Shown: positions 54,951 to 64,000 of the stretch, piece by piece
Layout of the letters: each line of letters starts with the position of its first letter
Position numbering within the stretch: the first letter of the stretch is position 1
From: Branchinecta lynchi
Taxonomy: Eukaryota; Arthropoda; Branchiopoda; Anostraca; Branchinectidae
NCBI GenBank assembly: GCA_023053575.1
Contig: JAKZAP010000014.1
Coordinates: 3,038,001 to 3,102,000 of the forward strand
Length of the DNA: 64,000 bases
Direction: 5' to 3'
Notes under the pieces: generated by a model
Seen by the model: the letters and a program-made list of their open reading frames with translations, nothing else
Told to the model about the DNA's origin: nothing
Database searches by the model: none
Made by a program: the position numbers and the translations under genes

Positions 54951-56060
54951 GTTGGCTAGATAAGGTAAACAAAACAAAAGTTACAATAATTTAGGCCAAA
55001 GTGGTGGCCTAACCACTTAGGCCACCACTGACTGGAAACTATCAAGCTGATCGCTTTATTGGTGATTGCTCAGAAAATAAGACCAAAGGTATCAATGGGA
55101 TCCCAAAAGTTCAATATACAGAAGAATCTCTACCCTTTCGACGACCCAATCGAACAGCAAAAACAGCAGCCGTGTCCGGAATGAATCACAGCACCAGCTT
55201 CAACTCCAACCAATTTTCAGAGAAGAAGTTCATAAAATCAGATATTTAAGGAGGAACCTTTAATTGTTTTTCCACAAGTTAATTTTCCAGCTTGAGCGGC
55301 TTGAGCCTTAAGAGGACCCTTGCCAAGAAGGGCCGAAATATAGCTCTAATAAAATGTAGTTTTGCACCGTCAAATATGAATCCCCACCCTTAAATGTAAG
55401 GCTACAGAGCCAATCTACGAACTCGACCTTTCCCTTGACCGAAAGGATCCTCACACCAAGTTCCGTGAACATATCTCATTCCCTTCGAGAGCTATCGTGC
55501 TTACAGACGGACAACTTTTGCGATGTCATAGATATCCCTCCACTGACGTTTTGGGATCCCAAACATCTCAAACAAATATACAAAATCAGTGACTGAATAA
55601 AACAATAGTACGGAACAAGTAAATAATAGGGACGGGAGGGGGTGAATTTATCTGAAATGGGAAGGCAAAGTTTTAATCTGTCTATACTTGACTTTCTCAT
55701 GTCCGACAAAGAAATTAATGGGCAATACGCCTACACTTAAATCATAGAAAGAAAGTCGGTCAGATGGCTCAATCAGTTTGTTTAATCTGTTACCGCATAC
55801 ATCACATATTTAAAATGCACGAAGACAGTATTATTACTTAGTAAATAGACACAATTACTTTCGCACTGCCAAGAATTAAACACCTCGCATGCGGGATCTT
55901 GGGTCAAATTTGTAAGCAAAAAATTTCAATCATTTCATTTATTCGTACTAAACAAACTACATAACATAAATACATGGCAAGAGACAAGATCCCCTGAAGC
56001 GAAACGAAGACGATACACATGTCATCTATATAAACCTTGCATGCTGGTTTAAAAAAACAG
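54951..56060. repeat. Repeat fragments and unassigned DNA
   Basis: 55078-55120: GGGATCC-family tip, inverted (AAGACCAAAGGTATCAATGG). 55307-55338: hammerhead-like relative with CTTAAGA for CTGANGA. 55380-55565: GGGATCC-family head, inverted, ending CTGACGTTTTGGGATCCCAA. The remainder to 56060 is unrecognised. Confidence 0.65.
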
Positions 56061-56064
56061 AAAT

Positions 56065-56995
56065 TCTATTTGAAATGGGATGGTGTTTTCATGTTATAAA
56101 TGGTGTTGGACAAGGTGGTGTTTTTTCCCCTATTCTATATAACCTGTATGTGGATGAACTTAACAGTGCTCTTGGTAACACAGGTGTCCAGGGTGTGTGT
56201 TTTAATAATGTTAGCTATGCTTATGACGTTGCGCTTCTGGCCCCAGCAGTTTATGCGCTAACCGGCTCCTAGCTATTTGTGATGATTTTGCTTTACGGCA
56301 CGACATCATATTTAACATGAAAAAAAACACTATGCATGGCATTTATCCCTCATGGGTTCCACCTGCATCACCTTCCACAGGTTTTTCTTTCAGGGCAAAT
56401 TCTCCATTTTGTGGACGAGTTTAAATACCTAGGGTTCACGTTCACCCCTTCGATGAGTCATGAGCTGCATGTAGCTGTCCTATCGCGGTCACTATGCGCT
56501 AGAGCTAATCTGCTGATTAGGAAGTTCGGGGCTTGCGAGCCGCAGGTGAAGACTTTCCTTTTCAGGATGTACTGCACTCAGCTTGACCGTGTGGCTCTTG
56601 TTACTAACATTAGGGTTAGGCGCGAAAGCTGCTTTCGTGTCCTTTATAATAACTCTTTTCGTTGGTTGCATGGGTTCAAGTGGAACTGCAGTGCGTCGTC
56701 AATGTTCGTTGGTGAAGGCCTTCCCTTATTTCCAGACATTAGGCGCTTTTCTGTTCTGTCTCCGCAGAAGCGAATTCTTGAGTCTCAGAACCGGCTGCTG
56801 GTTGCCCTGGCTAGGCCGCATATGAGGCTGTTGCTCCTTATATGGTTGTCGTGGGGGAAGTTGCTGTTTTGCAACTTTTCCCCCGGTTTTGAGTAATGTA
56901 TTATAGTGTGTTGTTGTTAAATTTTTTGTTTGTTGTTGTTTGAAGATGTATATGGCCCTTGTTTGCCGTAGATTTAGTCAAATAGATAAATAAAT
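56065..56995 (+). pseudogene. LINE reverse transcriptase fragment with 3' end
   Basis: Reads NGVGQGGVFSPILYNLYVDE, NNVSYAYDVALLAP, then after a stop and frameshift DEFKYLGFTFTPS and a C-terminal region to FEX at 56896. Order GvrQGgvlSPilFNlY, YADD-like box, k.lG matches non-LTR RT. The YADD box is YAYD, which removes a catalytic Asp. A TAAATA-rich tail ends near 57000. Confidence 0.8.
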
Positions 56996-56999
56996 ATAT

Positions 57000-58600
57000 A
57001 TGTATTGCAAGACGTTCTGTGGGCGGATCCCAATAGATGGTGTAGATGTAGTACATAAGGTATGGTGTAGATGTCGAACAGGTGGAAGGAGGTTGTGTTT
57101 GGGACTGTGATTTCAAACTAGAGGTGCACTTGAAGAGAGCTAGCAGTTCCTTCGTGACCGCGGGGGAGGGGGACAGAGATTTGCTGACGTTGGACGCGAT
57201 GAGCTTTCCGGGGCAGGTTACGTAAAGTAACAGGTTCAGATGCAAGCTTAATAAAACTTGATTTGTGTGTTGACTTAAAAAACTGTGAACAAAGATCAAA
57301 GACGGTTTTACCCGAAAAGCTTTGGGACTAGTCTCGTACAAGCTCTTTGCAGACAATCTCTTCTGCACATGTGTCTCAAGAACCTCACGATCAAGAACCA
57401 TGGCCTGAAACCCAGCATCACACTACATTTTTTTTTCACTAAATCCCTTTTACTTGAAGCATAAGTGACACAAGAAGCCCTTTCATTTTATCTGATCAGG
57501 GCTCTGTGCGCTTTTTTAAATCCGGATGAATTCATTGTAACGTTTCTGTAAAAGCTCGGTTTTGGGCAGGCCAAGGAAATTAGAGCCTAGCAGGCCGTAG
57601 CTAGGCTCGGAAACAGACTTTCCGGAAAAAGCCTCTAAATACAAAGTTGGGCTGACTAATCCCTTTAGCACTATCGCATATTGGCACCGTTTGCTAGGAC
57701 CCTCTGTTGTTCTATATTTTTTCTCATGTTCATCCATTCGCTGATACTCTCTATCTTGCTGTATGTAAGACCACATAGAAAGTGACAGATTTGACGGCTA
57801 GATTGTTTCAGGTCATTTAAGCTCTCCACGCAGGTACCTCGAATCTCCATCAATCCACATACTGAACATCAGAAGTGTCAGCTTAGGCAATAGATTGCTG
57901 TTGACGTGCTATAACTGTTTAAAATGTTGTTTATTATATTGTTTTAATTACACTGTGCATTAGTGCTGCTAATGTAAAAACTTACTGAGAAACAGTTTAT
58001 TGTTCATTAATAAACGTTACAAATACAAGTAGACAATGCCTGCTAATAACCAAATACCAAATTGCCGGAAACTAGTCGTCTGGTAAACACCCATTCATAT
58101 CGGGTTGGGTTTTAGCTAGTACCCAGTAATGACCATAATTCTGGAAATCGCTCCGACACCGAGGCTTTGTTGGGTTTCTGTCGTTCACAGTGGAATGTAG
58201 CGACCTGGAAAGCCCAGCTGGTTTGTCCGATATGTAGTCTTGCGACTCGTCTAGAACTCGCTTCGCTTACCAAAATTGTCATTGCGCTCCGCTAGTTTTG
58301 GAAAGTGAAGCGGGAAGTGAATCAACTCCGTACGTGGGAAGTGGCGAATCAGCAAGAAGTAGGAACGTGCAACAGATGCGCAACCACTTTCTATTAGTTC
58401 TAGTGCTCGGCGGATTCTTCTTTTGCTTTTTGAAACTGATCCCGTGAGATCACCAGAATCCCCGCGGTTTCGAAGACAGAACGTGAATCAGGCCTTCGTT
58501 TTTCTATTTACTTGATGTAGCCTTTACCGCTTGTACCTCTGAAAGTTGAAGTCTTCGGAACTGCGGTGTAAGCCGGTTTCAGGCTAAGCTGGTACCGTCA
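57000..58600. other. Unassigned stretch
   Basis: Minus-strand frames at 56901-57401, 57516-57776 and 57671-57853 lack any domain I recognise; 57516-57853 could be a decayed host exon pair, but nothing supports it. Confidence 0.35.
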
Positions 58601-59984
58601 CGCATGTCAGTGTGCGCCGGGAATTGCAAAACTCGAGGGGAAATTGGCTTCAGAATAACCTTCACAACTGGCTGGGATCGGGTTTCGGCACTACTATCTC
58701 AAGACGGATTTTGCTCCATACTACCACTTAAGATGATCCCAGCCGCACAGTGCCCAAATCCAGTCATGTTCTATAAACAAAATGGTATATCTCCGGCGTA
58801 TGCGTCTTCTTCCCACGAAGTCCCGTTCTGATCCCACAACTTTAGCGTGCCACGAAATTTCAGCTGCGCCTCCTCCAACTCCTCCAACAAATTGTTGGGG
58901 CTTGCGAAATTGAAAATCTGAGACCCGTGCTCTTACCGATCAACAAGTTTTCTGCGCCTGGGGGTCCAGCGTGATACAGCCACTCAGTCAGGAGGAGTTA
59001 GCGCTGAAATCCTACCGAACAAAACTTTCAGGCTACTGTTGTGGCTCAAGAGGGCCCCATCCAATTTCGTTATCATTCCCAACAATGGTGCGAACACATA
59101 CGCCATCTCGGAAACAAGTTGGCTATTGCCGTCTGATGGCGTATGTCTCTAGTCGTAGTTGTAACATGGTTAGTTATTTGGATGATGCTATTTCATCATT
59201 AGCATCATCACATCGTTTAGGGAAGTGAGTCATCAACTTACCGTTGTAATGTTGAAGAATGAGCCGCGTTAAGAGCACGGCTCTCGAGATAGCGCAACGA
59301 GCGGCCTATGCCCACCTGACCACGTGACAGACGAGACCTGCCAATCCGGAAACAAACACCACCTTTTTGGGTTGAAATTCGTAGATGTTTATTGAACTGT
59401 TTATTGTTTATTTAAACTTCTCACGAACTGATCACAACTCCCCGATTTTACCTTGAGTTTAACCTTAAATAAACTTTACAAAATGCCATTCTTCCTCCGA
59501 GCTACCCGAAATTTCGCCAAGCTCGGAGAACTGCTCCCGTCACGGACACACCTTGATTGCACAATACTTTCACAGGCTCTCCCCTGTCTTGAACTTTACT
59601 CCCAAGGTCAACGACCCGAATTGCAAATTACTTTTACTCTTCCTGTACCAAATTATAGGGTTAATTACCCCTGAATATTATACGCAAAGATTACACCGTC
59701 TGTTGATACAAAGAGATTTTTTGTATATAACTGAGAGGAGTATACATTTATTTTATTTAGAGAGAAAGAGAAGAGTGCGTCTGAGCCCTAGGCTACCTAG
59801 GACATCCCTATCCCTCGTTTGCTGATTGGTTTTGAGAGTGGAAAATAAGGTCAGGCCCGACGGTCTTCAGATTTAAACTTTATCCACAAGGTCCCAGTGA
59901 CCCTTATTCAAGACCTAGCCTTAACCACCACCCTCGAAACCACATCAGCTACTAATCTCTTTAGCTCCGTCAGACACGATTCAA
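58600..59984. other. Degenerate repeat then unassigned DNA
   Basis: 58780-58920 keeps weak phrases of the GGCACTTG family (TCTTCCCACGAAGTCCCGTT). The rest holds no supported feature. Confidence 0.4.
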
Positions 59985-60300
59985 AGTAAGTAAGTAATTT
60001 ATTTATAACCCGTCATTTCGAAAGAGCGGAGTAAGTATAAGAAAATATATAAAACACATAAAGACACAGAAAAAGACACTAATTTTCAATCTTGGCCAGG
60101 AAGCAATGGAGAAGGTCGTGCGCAGGTTGGGCTCGGTTGTCAGTGATTTTTGGTAGCGATGAAGAAACATCCAAAAGGGTAACACTTGCATCTTGAATTT
60201 TGCTTGGGCTAAAGGACTTCTGATGACCTGCTACCAATTTGTTGGTCCACCTGTCTTCCGTGTCGCTGAATTGTTTATACTCTTTCATTTCCATATAAAC
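59985..60300 (-). mobile_element. LINE 3' end with (TTAC)n tail, longer copy
   Basis: (GTAA)n at 59987-59998 followed by TTTATTTATAACCCGTCATT and GAGCGGAGTAAGTATAAGAA, the same 3' end as 20439-20575, extending further 5' (CTTGGCCAGGAAGCAATGGA). Coding part is not recognisable. Confidence 0.65.
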
Positions 60301-60605
60301 CTTTCTATGAATTGTGGCAGATTATGTCTTTCTCTTCACATATAGCGTGACACAGAAAACGATGGATATCATGACTGAATCGGTAGCTTCCCACTCAGAA
60401 ATCGAACCTTATTCAAGGTCAGAAGTAATAATTTTCTAACTATATACTGGTTTGTTACGACGGCTCACTTCTGTTCCGTGTCGTTGAATTTTGTATTATT
60501 CCTTTCATTTCTTTATCTCACTGTGGATTGTGACAGATAACTTCTTTCTCTTCATATATGGCGTGACACAGAAAACGATGGATATCACGACTGAATCGGC
60601 AGGGG
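60236..60605. repeat. Two ~235-bp direct repeats
   Basis: TTCCGTGTCGCTGAATTG... GCGTGACACAGAAAACGATG at 60247-60395 recurs at 60473-60600. A relative of the following segment is inverted near 63360-63490. Confidence 0.75.
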
Positions 60606-60689
60606 CGTTACTAGCCTTTAATCTTTGGTGGGGGGGGGGGGGCCTGCCAGTTTGTGCCGGAGGACTAAAAATTGTAATTGTAATGCAGT

Positions 60690-61300
60690 TGCGATTATTT
60701 CTTTAAGTAAATTCGTATTCTATTTCACATTTTCGGCTTTTCCGTCCAGGTTTCGCCAAAACTTTCAACGACTTTACCAAGATAAAATTAAAGTAAGCCC
60801 CACAGGCGAAAATTTATAAATCTACTTTCTTTCCGGAAAAATTTTGATATAACTACCATATTAATGTGTTTCAAACCCCAAGAATTTCAATCCTAAAACG
60901 GTAACTAAATGAAACACCATTCTTCCAAATAGAGAATAGGCCTAATACGAAATTCGGCGCAGGCGAAATTTTGTGTAAAACTAACTGGGACGCATCAGTT
61001 GTTATTATTCCTTTAATGTAAGTTCGTAAATTGAATTCAAATAGTTGTCTTTTCATTTCATCTTTCGCTAAAAAGTGACGCTTCCAACGACTGTAGCCTA
61101 TTCAGATTGAGTTAAACTAAGCGCCACAGGCGAAATTTTTAAAATCTGTCTATCTTGGGAAAACTAAACTATACCTACTATACAAATTCTAGGTTTAATT
61201 GCATCAAACCCCCAGAAGCTTCAAGCTTAAAACACCAACTAAATTAATGGCCGTTCTTCCAATCACAGAATACTAGGAAATAGGACACAGGCGAAGTTTT
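60690..61300. repeat. ~160-bp diverged tandem repeats
   Basis: CCACAGGCGAAATTTT recurs near 60797, 60957, 61117 and 61270, with TTCCAAT/AACTAAATT contexts between. Old array. Confidence 0.7.
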
Positions 61301-61479
61301 GTGGAAACGCTGGTGGGCAAAGCGCCTTTTTGCGATCCGAAATAAAAGTAAGGCTAACTGTGAAATAACAGATCTGTCCGTCAAAAAGTAGTGGCTATGC
61401 AAAATAAAGTAGTTACAAAGTAGAAGTTTTCTAAATTTACGGCAAAAGAAGTAGTTATCACGTTAAAACTACGGTATCC

Positions 61480-62395
61480 GGTCAATTCGTCACAGGGCAA
61501 TTCGTCACAGGACAATTTGTCACAAGGACATTTTCACAAGGACAATTCGTCACAAGGACAATTCGTCACAAGGACAATTCGTCACAAGGACAATTCGTCA
61601 TAGGGACAATTCGTCATACGAACAATTCGTCATACGGACAATTCGTCATCAGGACAATTAGTCATACGGACATTTAGTCACAGAGAGTTTTATTTCAACT
61701 TAGGATTTCGTTTATAAGCTATATGTTATTAAATACTCAGTTACGTTAAAATAGTATGGCTATATAATACATTAAAACATTTATTTAAGAGCAATTTCCC
61801 ACATGTATTGGAGCACGTCAGTTTGACCAGACCAATATCTCCCTACTATGGTTTTCAGACGCAGGTTAGTCGTACTTCCACTTCTTGGGTTGTTCCGGGC
61901 CCCCAGCAATAAATCCCTCAGCTCATTTTTGTTTTGCCCTGCTCCGGGAGCAGAAACGAAATGAATTTACAAAGGTTTGGATGCGCTGCTCCAACAAGTT
62001 TTTTTAATCCCATTCTTCAAACTTTTGTTAGTCCTAGGAAGGTCTTCTGCGACGCGCTCAAAGACATTCCAGATAGAGACTGGAGAGAGAGCATTTCTGC
62101 TTGCCCTGATGGCCTGTAGTGTTCTTCCTATGTAAGTGTCTTCCAAGTAGTCAATGATTGGATATACTTCAGATGGACAGATTTGAACGTAGCGGTCGAA
62201 TGCTGATGGGATATCCACCATTGGGAGATTGATTTCAAACAACCTCGTGCAAAGTGGTGGCATTTTTTATTTTATCCAAACTACCTTTGTTATAGCAAAT
62301 TTTCTAAAATATGACGAACTGTCCTAGTGACGAATTGTCCCTGTGACTAACTGACCGTGTGACGAATCGTCCTGGGACCAGTAGTCCTAGAATCA
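61480..62395. mobile_element. MULE remnant with minisatellite-built inverted ends
   Basis: Left end: about 13 tandem units of GGACAATTCGTCACAA (61480-61690). Right end: about five diverged units of the same motif inverted (62311-62395). The core carries the C-terminus of a MULE transposase on the minus strand. The target duplication could not be defined. Confidence 0.7.
61781..62263 (-). pseudogene. MULE (FLYWCH-linked type) transposase C-terminus
   Basis: First frame on the minus strand: MPPLCTRLFEINLPMVDI, then WNVFERVAEDLPRTNKSLKN near 62130-62070, matching the WN-y-r---d-pRTNN-vEgwh region of MULE transposases in animals. After a frameshift the end reads TNLRLKTIVGRYWSGQTDVL then QYMWEIALK and TAA at 61783-61781, the usual l--i---y---diLdylr-IA--l ending. 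The catalytic DDE part is absent. Confidence 0.7.
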
Positions 62396-62649
62396 AAACT
62401 GCTGTATATTGGGCATCGCCATTGCACTACGTCCCCTGACTACGACCACGCCAAGACTCAACCAAGCAAAGAAAGAAGGATGTGCAGACAGATTAGTCAA
62501 CAGAGGCACTTTATGTGTACGAACAGATAAATTACATACAAACAAAATAACGCAAAGAAAATAACGAGAATAGTTTTGCCGTATCTTGACCACAAGGTAC
62601 GGAATGAAACAAAAAGTGCTTGACGTTCCAATAAAAAAAAAGAAGGTTT

Positions 62650-63300
62650 AACGACGAAGGCTTAAACTTCCGGTTGCACCCGAGTAACATTTGCAGAATC
62701 TGATTTCCTAATAAATTGATAGATTGATTGATTCAATAAAATGATTTCCTGATAAAAGAACCAGATAAGACAAGAAAAACTACACCCAAGAAAATCATTC
62801 AGAGTTCGATTTCTTCTGTGCGACAAGGATCTAAAGAACTTTATTTCATGCGTGTAAACAGAAGCCGATGTGCCGGGGAAGCTTAAACTTGCAAGATGCG
62901 CCCGATAAGCATTTAAGGAATAAGATTTCTTATGTGAAAAGAACCTGATGCGACGACGAAAATACCGACGTCCGACCAAACCATACAGCATTTGATTTCT
63001 TCTGTCTTGTGCCCGACAAGAATGTACAGAACTTGATTTCTTGCGTATACAAGAACCCGATGTGACGACGAGTCGACCGACATCCGACAAAAGCATACAA
63101 AACTGAGTTTTCTCAGTATAAAAAGAACCCGAAGTGCCGACGAGAACAACCAAGGCCCGAAAAAAGCATACAGAATTCGATTTATTCTTGTGTTATGCCA
63201 AGAGAATATTTGCATAATTCGATTTCTTGCGTGTAAAAAGAACACGATGTGCCAACGAGTCAACCGACACCCGACCAAAGTATACGAAGTTTAGTTTTTC
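62650..63300. repeat. ~120-bp diverged tandem repeats
   Basis: Units with AATTCGATTTCTTGCGTGTA, AAAAGAACCCGATGTGCCGA and CGACGAGTCAACCGACA recur about six times. The 121- and 163-codon minus-strand frames in it are repeat artefacts. Confidence 0.75.
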
Positions 63301-63304
63301 TGTG

Positions 63305-63490
63305 TTTGTCGGCGCCGAAAGTACTTTCTGAAGACCTTTGAGTCTTCAGACTCCCTCCCCCCCCCCCCCTCATAGTGACGCCCCTGTGAATCGGTATAGG
63401 TAAAATAGGCTTCCTGCTCAGAGACATAACCTTATTCAAGATCACAAGTAACAACTTCCCTTCGTTCATTCATTCATTCATTAACTATAG
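63305..63490. repeat. Repeat segment related to 60390-60610, inverted
   Basis: C run at 63355-63370 followed by GTGACGCCCCTGTGAATCGG, then CTTATTCAAGATCACAAGTA; compare GGGGCGTTACTAGCC and CTTATTCAAGGTCAGAAGTA at 60400-60620. A TTCA microsatellite (CATTCATTCATTCATT) lies at about 63467-63482. Confidence 0.6.
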
Positions 63491-63524
63491 TATTGGTTTG
63501 TTACAAGATCGGCAGGTACAATAA

Positions 63525-64000
63525 ATGTGCAGGTACAATAAATGTGATCTTGAAGATGTAGATGACGCCGCTGCCGACGATGGATCGACGGTAACGAAGG
63601 ATAGGCCCGACAGACCAGATCACGGTAATGTCCTTAATCAAACTGTTACTGTTGGGTCGGAGAATGCTGATCAGGCTAGAAATGGAGCCAGTAGCAGACT
63701 TCTTTCTGATATCGTACGTCTCCCCCCTAAGCCTGTAACAGGTCAACGAGTTTCTGGTACTGCGCCCCAGAAAAAGAATCGGCCTGGTGGAACTGTTGTT
63801 GGGACAACTGCATTTGGAGCACTTAGAGGCATAAAGTCTGTCTTGGATGAGAAGAAATCGTCGTTTTTTGTTGCAAGGCTAAATCCTGACACACGGCCCG
63901 AGGCGTTGGCGGGTTCATTAGCGCAAAAGTTAAAATGTAACCCGAGGAATGTTCAATGCGAAAAGATTAACGGAAAAGCCCAGTATAGTGCTTCGTTCAA
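63525..64000 (+). CDS. Non-LTR retrotransposon ORF1-like protein, 5' part (runs off the window)
   Basis: An open frame of 158 codons from ATG at 63525 to the window end without a stop. Starts MCRYNKCDLEDVDDAAADDG, has a basic proline-rich stretch (LPPKPVTGQRVSGTAPQKKN) and then SSFFVARLNPDTRPEALAGS, KLKCNPRNVQCEKI and AQYSASFK. The pattern FfvsrL-p-t---dl---l-------v-cekl-----YsSFk resembles the RRM-like domain in ORF1/Gag-like proteins of CR1/jockey-type retrotransposons. The identity is inferred from this pattern; a host nucleic-acid-binding protein is the alternative. Confidence 0.5.
   Translation, partial: MCRYNKCDLEDVDDAAADDGSTVTKDRPDRPDHGNVLNQTVTVGSENADQARNGASSRLLSDIVRLPPKPVTGQRVSGTAPQKKNRPGGTVVGTTAFGALRGIKSVLDEKKSSFFVARLNPDTRPEALAGSLAQKLKCNPRNVQCEKINGKAQYSASF

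Noticed and set aside
62662..63278. 163- and 121-codon minus-strand frames
   Set aside because: Derived from ~120-bp diverged tandem repeats; compositionally repetitive with no domain.

Overview
This is a eukaryotic window, about 64 kb of repeat-rich animal DNA. There are no operons, no ribosome binding sites and no bacterial gene density. The two clear host genes are intron-containing ionotropic receptors (IRs), a chemosensory branch of the ionotropic glutamate receptors known from protostomes. I therefore infer an invertebrate, most likely an arthropod (a crustacean would fit), but the sequence does not settle the taxon. I found no tRNA, rRNA, CRISPR array or prokaryotic regulatory element.

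Host genes. IR copy A is on the minus strand (exons 6163-4742 and 2705-2325; 600 aa). IR copy B is on the plus strand (exons 50239-51654 and 53096-53476; 598 aa). They share length, domain order, a single phase-0 intron at the same codon, and a putative 3' splice site exactly 28 nt before the ATG. They are a divergently oriented duplicate pair about 44 kb apart. Copy A keeps an arginine at the position expected for the ligand-binding S1 arginine; copy B has threonine. The rest of the window is mostly mobile DNA between and around them.

Layout. 0.7-1.9 kb: inverted copy of a roughly 1.2-1.5 kb repeat family ('GGCACTTG family'). 2.3-6.2 kb: IR copy A, whose intron holds a 71-bp minisatellite and a 384-bp foldback MITE. 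6.5-9.6 kb: a copy of a second abundant family ('GGGATCC family'), a LINE 3' remnant, another foldback MITE and a 480-bp foldback of GCCGAGA motifs. 9.95-18.0 kb: a degenerate LTR retrotransposon with GAACC target duplications and the unusual pol order protease-integrase-RT-RNase H (Gmr1-like). It carries a nested antisense LINE, which itself carries a retrocopy with a 20-bp target duplication; a second integrase-type HHCC motif lies before the 3' LTR. 18-24.7 kb: further copies of the two repeat families. 23.5-27.9 kb: DIRS-like tyrosine-recombinase retroelement pieces (Gag, RNase H, recombinase) cut by two TIR elements. 29.7-31.2 kb: a large irregular minisatellite. 31.2-31.6 kb: a FLYWCH zinc-finger ORF with TATA and AATAAA. 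33-46.2 kb: repeat families, minisatellites, a complete hAT MITE and a LINE ORF1. 46.4-48.1 kb: tandem repeats including three 398-bp units. 50.2-53.5 kb: IR copy B. 53.5-64 kb: repeats, LINE fragments, a MULE remnant with minisatellite-built inverted ends, and the start of a retroelement ORF1 at the window edge.

How it fits together. The two receptors are probably the only functional protein genes here. The transposon ORFs all carry frameshifts, stops or altered catalytic residues; the right-edge ORF1 is open as far as seen. The nested insertions give a clear relative history: GGCACTTG-family copy, then LTR element, then LINE, then retrocopy.
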